A stretch of 31,834 bases of DNA from Priapulus caudatus (taxonomy: Eukaryota > Priapulida > Priapulimorpha > Priapulimorphida > Priapulidae): positions 991,438 to 1,023,271 of the forward strand of contig NW_014577081.1 of assembly GCF_000485595.1 (NCBI RefSeq), read 5' to 3'. How positions within the stretch are numbered: position 1 is the first letter of the stretch; the number at the start of each line of letters is the position of its first letter. A program made the position numbers and the translations under genes. Shown in pieces: positions 21,332-30,994 of this stretch. Under the pieces are notes generated by a model. The model worked only from the letters and a program-made list of their open reading frames with translations. It ran no database searches and was not told the origin of the DNA.

Positions 21332-21605
21332 CAGGGGTGGATGTAGGGGGGTGTCCGGTGGGTCCGGACCCCCCTTTAATTTCAAAGTGCCCCAAAAATT
21401 TACTGCTCAGATGCTCTCAGAATTTACCAATTTAAAAAAAAAAATTCTTGTAGGAGGTCTCCCCCCTAAGTGGCAACGAGCCGAAGGCACGTCGCATAAG
21501 CTGCCTTTGGCAGTTCTTTAAAACACCAGAAAAATTAAGCAGGAAAAAAGTGCCCTTTATTTCTTCCTGGACACCCCCCTTTCAAAAATCCTGGATCCGC
21601 CTCTG
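21332..21605. mobile_element. TIR element with CAGGGGTGGAT/CAGAGGCGGAT ends
   Basis: The ends are imperfect inverted repeats and GGGGGGTGTCC recurs inverted near both. No clean target duplication and no coding capacity, so non-autonomous. Confidence 0.5.
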
Positions 21606-23613
21606 TATATAGTCTTAACAATTTATTACTTTTGGGTTTAAACTACTTGGGAGTATGTGCAATTTACTTTAAATGTGTATTTCAACTGCGTAATATTTCG
21701 TTTGGCTGATGCTATGCACGTGCGAAATCTGGAATGTCGCAAAAAACAACGAAACCCAGGGAGGCTCCTTGGAAGCAAGGCCATAGTTAGTGTGTGGGGC
21801 AGATGCCCGCCTAGATTTAGGAGAAAATGAGTGAAACGCTGAATGAATGGGAATAACCAATCCATAAAATCAGTGTAAATCATCGAGTAATCAATCATAC
21901 GTAAAGCCCCCAACCTAACGTTATGAAGGTTAACGCGACGGTCAGGCTGCCGGTAGGTGGCCGTCACCCTATATTTATTTATATTATATTATATATATTG
22001 ATTATATTTAATATTTTTTTAATTATATTTATTTATTATATTATATATATTTATATTAAATATTATTATAGAGTCTACCTATATTATTTCTATGTGAATA
22101 ACATGTGAATATACATTGTAAATAATACCTGTCATCATCATCATTATTATTATTATTATTATTATTATTACTGCTATTTATTGAATTCGTAATAATATAT
22201 ATACAAATTAGAAGATAATCAATTTCCTTCTATTGCCAAGTGTGCTGTTAAAGTGTAACAGGGAAAAGAATAACGGTTCTATACAAGACTATATACTTTG
22301 TATAAGATTGCATGTGTGACTGATAATTCACCTTTAAAAATAATTAAAGAAGAAAAGACAATTTCTTAGTTATTAAATGCTACTTTTATTGCTTTCAACA
22401 CGAATGCAGTAACCTTTACAATAAAATGCCACTAATATCATTCACTTGGTTTGGCTCCCCCTTTTGTTTCTTTGGCTCTTTATTTTCATATTAACTTCCT
22501 TATTTATTACCTCTGATTCACCTCGCTCTCCCTATCTGCATCCCTTCCTCTCTCATACGCACTAACTTTCATATTGAATATGACTGTATTTTGTTGTAAA
22601 TTATGAAAACACTTTACCAATATCACGTTACTGAAAAAAAGAGACGTAATAAATTATTCTACAGAGCCGGATGCAATCATGCATCATGTATAAACGATAA
22701 ATATTTAACAGCTCAATTTACAGAATATAACCTACACCAATACGGCCGATCTTCGTTATTTTTTTAAGGCGCTAATTTATACACACTATAGCGCCTATTT
22801 CAAATGATCAAATAATCATATATCCCCCTCTTTAGCGCTAAATCTTTTTTAAATCATTAATGGGTGTCACACCAGTCGATTCTCTATGAATTACAATGTT
22901 ACTACACAAACCTATGTAAAGCTGAGTGACATTAAACGGCATTACTTTGGTCGAACGATGAACCTGAACTGAGAGAGAGGGTTTTTGGCACGGCATCATC
23001 GCGCAAAACGTGAGTAGAAGAGTTCTTGTGATAGTAGAAAACACACTTAGTCACGCAACGTGACCATAGATGTCTAGCAATTCGTGCTAATGCATAATCC
23101 AGCAGCCAAAATGGGTTGTGGATTAAGGATTAGCTTAAGCTCAGCACTGGTAAATGGTAATATACACGTCAACAATTCACAACGGTGCATATTGTATACA
23201 GTGTAGCAATTCACTTTGTGTCGTTTTTTCCTTTCTCATCGTAACAACTCTTTCATTACCAGCCAAGAGCACATTCTCTTCACATTCAGTAAATCAATGT
23301 AAACACCTGACAGGAAAACTCAAACGAGGTGTCAAATATTAAAATGAATCGTGCAAAATTTGTCAAAAAACGAACAAAATGATTGCTTAAAATGATGGAT
23401 ATAGAATGAATTTTTTGGTTATTTCGTGAGACGTGTTAGACAGCAAATGAAGCATAGGGGCCCACTAGCTGCACTGAAAATAGGTGTAGCTGCATGAGTA
23501 TTGAAATGGGAAAACAAATATATGGTAAAGGCTCACTTGTAAAACGAACACCTCTACATATCTATGCTAACTGTCTATCTACATACCAATATGTCTATAT
23601 ATATATTTCTCTC

Positions 23614-23644
<31 letters not shown>

Positions 23645-23817
23645 CTTTATATACACAACGTGAAAAGATTGTTGTAAACAGCCACTATAAATAATAAATA
23701 ACTCTCCCACACTGCACTTACAACAGTTTCTAGTAAAGTAAAATATATATATATGTTTCTCGCTCCACCTTTCTCCATTCTCCACTTCTTCCTCTCTTCC
23801 TCTTTTTTGCTGTCCCC
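21606..23817. other. AT-rich intergenic DNA with microsatellites
   Basis: TTA/TAT-rich at 21970-22080, (ATT)n at 22141-22170, (TA)n at 23621-23645. A minus-strand frame at 22838-23044 has no recognised motif. Confidence 0.45.
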
Positions 23818-24052
23818 CTAGGCCAGAATGCACCAATGAATAGGTTGACGACAGTGCGTGTGGGTGTGGACAAGCGTGTAAAAGTGCCACGGCGTAGCGC
23901 CACTGTACGACAGAGTCCTGACTAACATGACGAATGCGTGAGGTGAGAACAGTCTCAGGAAAATACTCGTACGGTAAAAATGCGATCTGTGTCGGTCGCA
24001 CAGCTGTCGCTGGAAGTCACGGTATTGCCAAGCTCCTAGGTAATCGTAGATC
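23818..24052 (-). CDS. AGBL5: tentative terminal exon of AGBL5
   Basis: After GTCGCAG it supplies the single base needed to complete the split codon of the exon at 24395-24493. It then stays open for 77 codons to TAG (IYDYLGAWQYRDFQRQLCD onward). No family motif and no nearby AATAAA, so support is only phase, acceptor and openness. Confidence 0.3.
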
Positions 24053-24310
24053 CTGCGACAAATGTCGAGAGAACACGTGTAAATTCCGCGTGGGTGCTGA
24101 CGCGTGCGTGCGTGCGTACTTATATATCCCGTGAATAGACTTTGAAGAAGCATGTCAGAAACGAGGTTTCTCCTTACTATACGTTTTCATGTACGATACC
24201 GGGACTGAATGAAAACAGGTTTACTACTGATGATACGATATATTACGAAAATGCAAAACCGTCACAGATTTGAGCAATATCACGAGTGTATAACAAAGAG
24301 TCTGTATATA

Positions 24311-24332
24311 AAAAAGAGAGAGCGAGCGAGAT

Positions 24333-24363
<31 letters not shown>

Positions 24364-24374
24364 GAGAGAGAAAG
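24311..24374. repeat. (GA)n microsatellite
   Basis: GA-rich run just downstream of the exon ending at 24395, within the AGBL5 intron if the next exon is real. Confidence 0.9.
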
Positions 24375-24394
24375 AGGAGAAGAGTTTGACATAC

Positions 24395-24493
24395 CAGCCG
24401 GTGACACTCTTTCTACGAGGCTTGGTCTTCTTATTGCCTGTGTTACTAGGAGACTTGGCTGAATGGCCTGGCTTACACTTTATGATATTTAAC
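24395..24493 (-). CDS. AGBL5: AGBL5 exon, basic tail
   Basis: A 99-nt exon from TACACAG to GTATGT. Its first base completes ATG with the preceding exon. It reads LNIIKCKPGHSAKSPS, then NTGNKKTKPRRKSVTG. CCP5 tails are Ser/Arg/Lys-rich and poorly conserved; this fits but is not diagnostic. Confidence 0.6.
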
Positions 24494-25007
24494 CTGTGTA
24501 TAAATAAATGAAAGTGTCAATGGCACTTGTAGCTCACCTTGGTTGTGATAAGAAGATGAGGGGCGGGGATGATATAGGATCAGCAGTATATATGGGGAGA
24601 ACTCCCTTATATAGATATCTCCTATTATATACTCCTTTGAACTGATATATGCATACAGTTTTTGATGCGAAAAAAATAAATGTTTCAGGATCTGAAAGTC
24701 TAAATCTTGACGTAAGATAGCCAACTACGCGCTAATGATTCGCATTTTGATTTCGACATATCGCGCAAATATAAAACAATAAAATACTTCCAGGATCAAT
24801 TACGCTGTGAACTCATGAATCTTAAAACCAATATTACCACGTATATAGGTATGATTGTAGAGTGTAACCAGTTTAGAGAAATAAACTAATAGGACGTTGT
24901 CATTCTCACCACATTGAGGAGTAACAATGTATTTGGTGGCTGCAGCCTTACACATTCCAGTTATACCAAAATTTAACAAGAATCGATAGTGAATCTAGAT
25001 CTGGTCA

Positions 25008-25550
25008 TTTTCATCTTTCTGCCAAAAAGTGGGCGCCGGCTCAAAAGTAGGTCGCTGGCGTGCTCCAAACATAGACGTTCAAATCTGGCTCCATAGCGAA
25101 GTAAACAACTGTATGATGCAATTGCAGAACATCGTGGGCAAACTGTTCCTTGAGTTATCGTTGACTGTAGGCAGACACTGAAATTGCCAAAATCTACCTA
25201 ATTTGCATTATTAAAAAAAAATCAAAACCTGTGTGATATGTTTTGGGGCCAGTCCTCATTCAATCACATACCAGAAATGAGCAAAATCCATTGAACCTAA
25301 ACTGACTTATGGCCATTTCCATTTTTGCCAAAAAGTGGACGTGGCTCCAAAGAAGGTTGACTGGCGTGCTCCAAAATAGGACGTTCAAACCTCTCCAACA
25401 GAAGTAACAACTATATCCAATTTGAAACATGTGGGTCAAACGGTTCTCGAGTTATCGTTGACAGTAGCCAAATGTTGACGAACGGACGGACGTACGACGA
25501 ATGACACCCCATGGCAATAGCTCATCTTGACGATGTCAAGGTGAATTAAA
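25008..25550. repeat. diverged direct repeat in AGBL5 intron
   Basis: GCCAAAAAGTGG..GGCGTGCTCCAAA..GAGTTATCGTTGAC recurs about 306 bp apart (25020-25190 and 25326-25470). The 3' end (GGACGGACGTACGACGAATG to ATGTCAAGGTGAATTA) has the style of a dispersed element terminus. Confidence 0.65.
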
Positions 25551-25724
25551 AAAGAATCACTTTCTCAATAATAGTTTAGGATCTACATTTCGTACTCCTA
25601 TAGTATGATGACAACAATTGTATTCTGTACCGTTATTTAAAATGCAATAATTATGATAAGCATGGTGCATTTGTCACATATATAAGCGATAAAGTGATAA
25701 TGCTTTTTCTGCTATAGCACTTAC

Positions 25725-25843
25725 ATATCTCCTTTTCCTGCCATTGCTGATTTGATGATGACAGGGTCAGAAAGCTGTCTCATAACTGCAGACTGAGGCT
25801 TGAAGTTTGGTCTCGCCAATGACAATTGCTTTGGTGGTGACCT
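25725..25843 (-). CDS. AGBL5: AGBL5 exon, tail
   Basis: A 119-nt exon from CTCACCAG to a perfect GTAAGT donor. It is entered at phase 0 and left at phase 2, both matching its neighbours. It reads RSPPKQLSLARPNFKPQS, then AVMRQLSDPVIIKSAM. No named domain; it belongs to the C-terminal extension after the carboxypeptidase fold. Confidence 0.7.
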
Positions 25844-26172
25844 CTGGTGAGCAATAAAATCAGTAAAATGTAAAAAGCCTGTACATGCATAAAATCGCGT
25901 TACCAATTTTATCAATAGCCTGATGAAGAGACAATGTCTTGAAAGCTTGCTATGAAATAAATATATGACACACTATTTCTATACTTTGAATTAAATTCTA
26001 TTTATGTACGTTTACATGTATATATATATACACACGCATGCATGCACGCACGCACATGTATATATATACTTAGACAATAAATATTAATACTATATATAAT
26101 AAGATGTTCAGAATTATTTCGGAATCTGTAATTAGGCACTCCTGCTTTACATAACTCGGCAGCAAACCTCAC

Positions 26173-26366
26173 CGCGGGCGACTTTGAGGACTTGTTCTGT
26201 CGGAAGAAGCGCATGCCGATCGGTGTGATGGCGAACGGGGGAGACTGACGCTGCGCGACCACCTCGCTGCCCCGTTGCTCCCGATGCGTCGTGCTCCCCC
26301 TGGTGGTCGTCGGCACGGCAACGCGCGTCGCGTTGCCTCTCGCGTTGAGCGCTTCCACGTGAAAAC
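26173..26366 (-). CDS. AGBL5: AGBL5 exon, tail
   Basis: A 194-nt exon from CTTGCAG to GTGAGG, entered at phase 1 and left at phase 0. It reads FHVEALNARGNATRVAVPTT through SPPFAITPIGMRFFRQNKSS to KSPA. The frame stays open past the donor for about 43 codons, so the exact end is the least certain part. Confidence 0.65.
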
Positions 26367-26499
26367 CTGCAAGACGCGAGGCGTTGGACACTCAGCCAAG
26401 CACCCTCTCCCCACCCGTCATCTATGTCATGCAGCAACAAGATACTACCATACTGCCTGAGCTGCACAGCTAGTTGATGGGTGTCTATGTTCCCCACCC

Positions 26500-26845
26500 G
26501 AACCTATCTCCTCTCATCTCTCCATCCGACCCTCTCCCCTTCTCCTTCCACCCGGCCCTCTCCCTCTCTCCTCCCACCCAACCGTCTAGTTCTTTCTCCG
26601 TCTCCTTCCACCCTCTACCCCTCTCCCTCTCTCTCCTCCATCCAACCCTCTCCCTCTCTCCTTCCACCCGGCCCTCTCCCTCTCTCCTCCCACCCAACCG
26701 TCTAGTTCTTTCCCCCTCTCCTTCCACCCTCTCCCCTGTCTTCCACCCAACCCTCTCCCCTTTTTCCCACCCAACCCTCTCCCCTTTCTCCCACCCGACC
26801 CTCTCCCCTTTCTCCCACCCAACCCTCTCCCTCTGCTCCCGTGCT
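26500..26845. repeat. C/T-rich minisatellites in AGBL5 intron
   Basis: A 24-bp unit CCCAACCCTCTCCCCTTTCT + CCCA repeats four times (26747-26840). A longer unit with CAACCGTCTAGTTCTTT recurs about 119 bp apart (26542 and 26660). The minus strand is G-run rich. Confidence 0.85.
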
Positions 26846-26860
26846 CCCGGGTAGCTTTAC

Positions 26861-27069
26861 CGTTGACGAGCACGGCCGCCTTGCCTCCCGGCATCTTCTC
26901 GCTCGTCCGCTTCACTGTCGAGACGTGGCGCTGAAGATCGGACCGGCTACTCCGCGCCGCCGTAGCCACGGCGTGCCTCGTCGCACACGTCGACAACGCG
27001 GCCTTGCTGCTGGCGGCTGCAGCGGCGGCGGCTGCGGTGGTGGCGGGCAGGCACGACGTGCTGGCGTTG
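26861..27069 (-). CDS. AGBL5: AGBL5 exon, Ala-rich segment after the catalytic domain
   Basis: A 209-nt exon from CTGCTACAG to GTAAAG, in phase on both sides. It reads NASTSCLPATT, a run of eight Ala, then SSKAALSTCATRHAV and SDLQRHVSTVKRTSEKM to VLVN. Low complexity; no domain seen. Confidence 0.7.
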
Positions 27070-27299
27070 CTGTAGCAGGTGAACGCACGGATGAACGCAC
27101 AGCTCGCGCGACGACAGCGAGAACGAGGGGCGTATGACGCAGGGATAGCATGGGGATGATCGCGGGGGGGGGGGCACTGCACGCGTTAATCCATGGGCGC
27201 CGAATATCAAATGCCGATATTCAATCCTAATTCGTTTATATCCAATTAAACCTGTGCAATCACGTACACCAAGGTGGTACTCGAGTGAAACCCCAGAAT

Positions 27300-27522
27300 T
27301 ATTCTTTATTGGCCCGACCTGACCCGACGTCAACCCGACCCAACCTGACCCCGACACCACTCGACTGACCTCCTCCCAACCCCGACCCGACCTCACCCGA
27401 CTGACCTGACCTCCCGACCCGACCTGACCTCCCGACCCCCGCCCGACCCAACCCGACCTCCTCCCAACCCTGACCCGACCTCGACCTCCTCATGACCCGA
27501 CCTTCTCCTGACCCCGACCCTC
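27300..27522. repeat. CCCGACCTGACCT minisatellite in AGBL5 intron
   Basis: Short units of CCCGACC/CCTGACCTC fill nearly the whole intron, C-rich on the plus strand. Confidence 0.85.
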
Positions 27523-27536
27523 GGCGCTCGTCATAC

Positions 27537-27736
27537 CTGTTGCCGGAGGGCGGCGGCGGCGGGGCTCGCTGCGTCTGCCGCGGCATGCTGAAGCGCTGCA
27601 GGCCGTTGGCGGCTCTCAGCTGCCGACGCAGCCAGTCGCGCAGGCCGCGCATCGACTGATGCTCGGAGCGTGGCAGCCGCGACCACGGGTTCGCTTCCAG
27701 CATGTCCAGCGCGGCGACGGCCAGGGCCTTGCCCAC
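27537..27736 (-). CDS. AGBL5: AGBL5 exon, end of carboxypeptidase domain
   Basis: A 200-nt exon from TCTCAG to GTATGA. It reads VGKALAVAALDMLEANPWSR, then LPRSEHQSMRGLRDWLRRQL and a Pro-rich stretch. It matches the end of the CCP5 catalytic domain ([20 protein letters not shown] and SEHSSLTNLRAW in vertebrates). Phase joins both neighbours. Confidence 0.93.
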
Positions 27737-27759
27737 CTGAGATGGAAGGACAAGGTAGA

Positions 27760-27960
27760 GTGAGGGGCGAGTGACAGAAAAATAAGGGGCGAGTGACCGA
27801 CAAATAAGGGGCGAGTGACCGACAAATAAGGGGCGAGTGACTAGCGAATGACCAGTGAGCGACCAGCGTATGAGGGGAAAATAAGGGGCAAGTGAATGAC
27901 GTATGGTCAACGAATGAGGGGCGAATGAGGGGTGAGTGACCAGCGAGTGAAGTGGGAATA
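27760..27960. repeat. 22-bp minisatellite in AGBL5 intron
   Basis: Units of AATAAGGGGCGAGTGACCGA + C, best preserved at 27780-27845, then degenerating. Confidence 0.85.
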
Positions 27961-28218
27961 ACGCGGATTTTACGAAAATTCGTACGTCTCTGCAGAGATT
28001 TTTGAGCAAAATTTTTGAACGCGATACTTCCATGCAATAATCTTTTTTCACGAAACTCGGACGAGAACGACGAACAATTGCGAACGACGTGAAAATATTA
28101 CGGATAATCCACAACGCGCTACCCACTTATTAAAGATCGGCGAAGAAGCGTGATCGACGCACAAGTGAACGCAACGCGAGATGTAACAAATGCAAGCACC
28201 ACCTGGCGAGCGTCTTAC

Positions 28219-28348
28219 CTCGCCCCAGATGTGAGGCGTGTACTTCGGCGGCAGGCCTATAGGTGGCGGCGGCGTCGCGCGGTCGTTGAGCGAGAGCGGC
28301 AGCACGTTGACGACGCAGCCCGTGTTGTAGTTGCACTCCAGCGTGTAG
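28219..28348 (-). CDS. AGBL5: AGBL5 exon with catalytic Glu (TLECNYN)
   Basis: A 130-nt exon from CCGCACAG to GTAAGA. It reads YTLECNYNTGCVVNVLPLSL, then NDRATPPPPIGLPPKYTPHI and WGE. The Glu of TLECNYN is the general-base glutamate of the cytosolic carboxypeptidase family. The first base completes a Cys codon with the preceding exon. Confidence 0.95.
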
Positions 28349-28380
28349 CTGTGCGGGGAATCAACGACGTGTTAGAGTGA

Positions 28381-28765
28381 TCATGCACGATCGCAAGGGC
28401 GGAGGCACGCACGATCGGAGGAGTGGGGCAGGGGGGCAGAGGCGTGCACGATCACAGGGGTAGGGCAGGGGGGCGGAGGCTCCCACGATCGAAGGAGCGG
28501 GGCAGGGGGCGAAAGCGTGCACAATCGCAAAGGCGGGGCAGGGGGCGGAGGCATGCACGATCACAGGGGCAGGGCAGGAGGGCGGAGGCGTGCACGATCA
28601 CAAGGGCGGGGCAGGGGGGCGGAGGCTTGCACGATCGCAAGGGCGGGGCAGGGGGGCACGCACGATCGCAAGGGCGGAGCAGGGGGCGGAGGCGTGCACG
28701 GTCGCAAAGGCAGGGGAGGGGCGGGGGCACGCACGATCGCAGAAGTGGGGGCTTGCGCGATCGGT
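28381..28765. repeat. 36-37 bp minisatellite in AGBL5 intron
   Basis: About ten units of GTGCACGATCRCAAGGGCGG + GGCAGGGGGGCGGAGGC. The plus strand is dense in G runs (quadruplex-type), so the transcript-sense strand is C-rich. Confidence 0.9.
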
Positions 28766-29016
28766 ACACATCGAAACCTATGCCACTGTCACTTCACTGT
28801 CTATTCACGTCCATGCTATTACGCACTATATTACATTACGTACCACATCACTATATTGCAACACCACGTGCATATTACGCGTCAAACTCATCCTATTACG
28901 TACTATATCGATACAATACAATACTACGACATGCATATTACATGTCAACACCATCCTAGTACATACGTAACATACTTGATCTGTACATCGCCACACTACG
29001 TGCGTATTATGCTCAC

Positions 29017-29186
29017 CAGTGGCTGATGCCGGTCATTTTGTACGTGGCGACGCGTCCGCTGCCAGACTTGGACATGCCGTCGCGTTTGTCCTTCGTGTAC
29101 ATGTTCCGCTCAGTGAAGTTGCAGCCGGAATAGTCAAAGTGCGGCGTGTTGAGTGACAGCAGCTTCGTGTAGAGCAGTGCTGCCAT
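29017..29186 (-). CDS. AGBL5: AGBL5 exon, catalytic domain core
   Basis: A 170-nt exon from TGCGTCAG to GTGAGC. It reads [20 protein letters not shown], then [20 protein letters not shown] and [16 protein letters not shown]. It matches CCP5 ([41 protein letters not shown]). Entered at phase 0, left at phase 2. Confidence 0.95.
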
Positions 29187-29568
29187 CTGACGCAGGAAAT
29201 CGTAATGAATGAAGAAAATATGTAGTGAATTAATAATAAGTCTAAAGCGGTAAAAATTCACACAATTATAATTATTAAAGGATTGGGTTTACCAGATAGA
29301 AAAAGTTCGTACATCAGTAATGCAGAATCGTAAAACATTATCGCTCCATTTGAACAAGAGCCGCAGAGCGACTGGGCTCATCTGAGGTGTGTTGTTACGG
29401 TTATAAACGTCACATTTAAGTCGTGCGTAGTGACACCTTTGTTAGGCGCAGATATGCAGATACGCAGTTGCGTACACATCATTTCAGCAACCTTCTGCAT
29501 TCTGCATACCTCCCAAATCCCATTGGTTGATACAAATCACGTGCCTGAAACTCCTGTTTTATGGTGCA

Positions 29569-29590
29569 TTGTGACCCTAACCCTAACCCT
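29569..29590. repeat. short interstitial telomere-like tract
   Basis: ACCCTAACCCTAACCCTATT within an AGBL5 intron, without an obvious palindrome around it. Confidence 0.8.
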
Positions 29591-29715
29591 ATTAAAAAAA
29601 AAGGAAAAATTAATTGTTGTAAATAAATCATGTAAATATTTGCGTTAATTGGAAAAAAATAGTTTAATGGATAAAGATAGAAAAATACAGGAAAACAGGT
29701 AACTAATAAAAAATC

Positions 29716-29782
29716 AGATGGGATTCGATCCAACAACCTTTCAGCCGTGACGCTCATGCTGTACGCGTTTGGCTATCCATGC
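29716..29782 (-). mobile_element. tRNA-derived SINE head or tRNA relic
   Basis: On the minus strand TAGCCAAACGCGT fits a pol III A box and GGATCGAATCC fits a B box, about 30 bases apart as in a tRNA. The acceptor ends do not pair, so it is not a functional tRNA. It lies in an AGBL5 intron in the sense direction. Confidence 0.5.
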
Positions 29783-30045
29783 TTATTGGGTTTCTAGATT
29801 ATTGATGTGCCATGAATATGACAACACTGGGACGTCATTGAGGCAGTTCAGGAATCCATGTTTAACCCTCCTCTTGAGGGTCAAAAGATTATCAGACACT
29901 TACTCTTCGCACGTCAGTGGAAAGCACATTTCATGGTCCTTTCAATAAAGTGATAAAAAAAAGTCAGCGCTGAAACAAAAAAGGTTTTCACTCCATTAGG
30001 CCATATCCTCAGAAAATGTCTGATATCCGACCTTTCCCCCACTGC

Positions 30046-30336
30046 CCTTTGACCTGTGACCTCCAATTTCGCACTGGTGATGAGTTTCCTGCCCATCACA
30101 CTATACACCGAATATTAAGAGCATAGGTCAAGCCGTTCAGATTTGCGCCGCAATTCCGTATTTCCTCCTATACCTTAAGTTAAGGGGGAAATATTCCCCC
30201 TCCGTTTACACATCTTGACCTTTGACCCTTGACCCCCAAATTTGTCATCCTGAGTCCTTTTCACGATCTCCCTCCCCCCCGACGTCCCGAATATCGTAAC
30301 CGTACGTCGAGCGGTTAAGATTTGTGCCCAACTGGT
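30046..30336. repeat. diverged direct repeat with TGACCTTTGACC motifs
   Basis: Two related blocks (30046-30155 and 30218-30336). Both start with CTTTGACC.TTGACC and end with CGAATAT.. then AGCCGTTCAGATTTG or AGCGGTTAAGATTTG. In style it is a dispersed repeat. Confidence 0.6.
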
Positions 30337-30454
30337 GACGCACAGGGATGGACGGATGAACGCACGCTCATGCGATTCTACAAGCTGAATCTGACTTCGT
30401 CAGATGAGCTAAAAAGCATTCCTGTGTCCCGCATTCATGTTGCCGTGCAACATG

Positions 30455-30689
30455 CCTACACCCCTGCACCACACATCCCTGCACCCTGCATCCTTCCATC
30501 ACCACACCACTGCATCTTTGCATCCTCGCACCCCTGCTTCACACATCCCTGCAACCTACACCCTGCATCCCTGTATCTGTGCATCCTCGCACCCCTGCAT
30601 CCCTGACCCACATCCATCCTAGCATCCCATGCAGCTTCGCACCCCTGCATCCTTCCCTTCCCCATCCCCCCACATCCCTCCCATCCCTC
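30455..30689. repeat. CATCCCTGCA minisatellite in AGBL5 intron
   Basis: C-rich tandem sequence built of CACCCCTGCATCC and CATCCTCGCACCCCTGC. Confidence 0.85.
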
Positions 30690-30968
30690 CAGAGATGCCA
30701 ACACATATTTGAAGCAATCTGTAGTTTCTGGACATCAAATTAGTAGTTTGAGGGTCACGCAGTGACACGAGTTTGCTAGGGGGGTCCGGCATGACCCCCG
30801 GAAAATTTTTTGATTCTGAGATGCAATTTCCTGCATTCCGAGGGTAAACGAATTTGTTTTTTTTTTATCATAGTGAAATTCGTAGTTTGATACAAACTGG
30901 TCGTAGTGGTGCAAAAAGAATAGAAATTCGTATAAAATACGAATAAATCGTAGTGGTTGGCATCTCTG
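30690..30968. mobile_element. MITE with CAGAGATGCCAAC inverted ends
   Basis: A 279-bp element, 13-bp perfect inverted ends, CAG start typical of hAT. A target duplication is hard to define because the flanks are CATCCCTC repeats. It contains the near-palindrome GGGGGGTCCGGCATGACCCC. It lies directly downstream of the AGBL5 exon ending at 30995. Confidence 0.75.
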
Positions 30969-30994
30969 TCCCTCCATCCCCGCATCCACCTCAC

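Noticed and set aside
22838-23044. Candidate further AGBL5 exon on the minus strand
   Set aside because: No acceptor fitting the required phase and no resemblance to CCP5.
26474-26854. Ser/Pro-rich plus-strand frame
   Set aside because: Translation of the C/T-rich intron minisatellite, antisense to AGBL5.
28381-28765. CRISPR-like regular repeat
   Set aside because: Units are contiguous without unique spacers, in an intron of an animal gene.
28423-28959. Gly/Arg-rich plus-strand frame
   Set aside because: Translation of the 37-bp intron minisatellite.
29709-29790. Functional tRNA gene
   Set aside because: A and B boxes are present but the acceptor stem ends do not pair and no clear anticodon arm forms.
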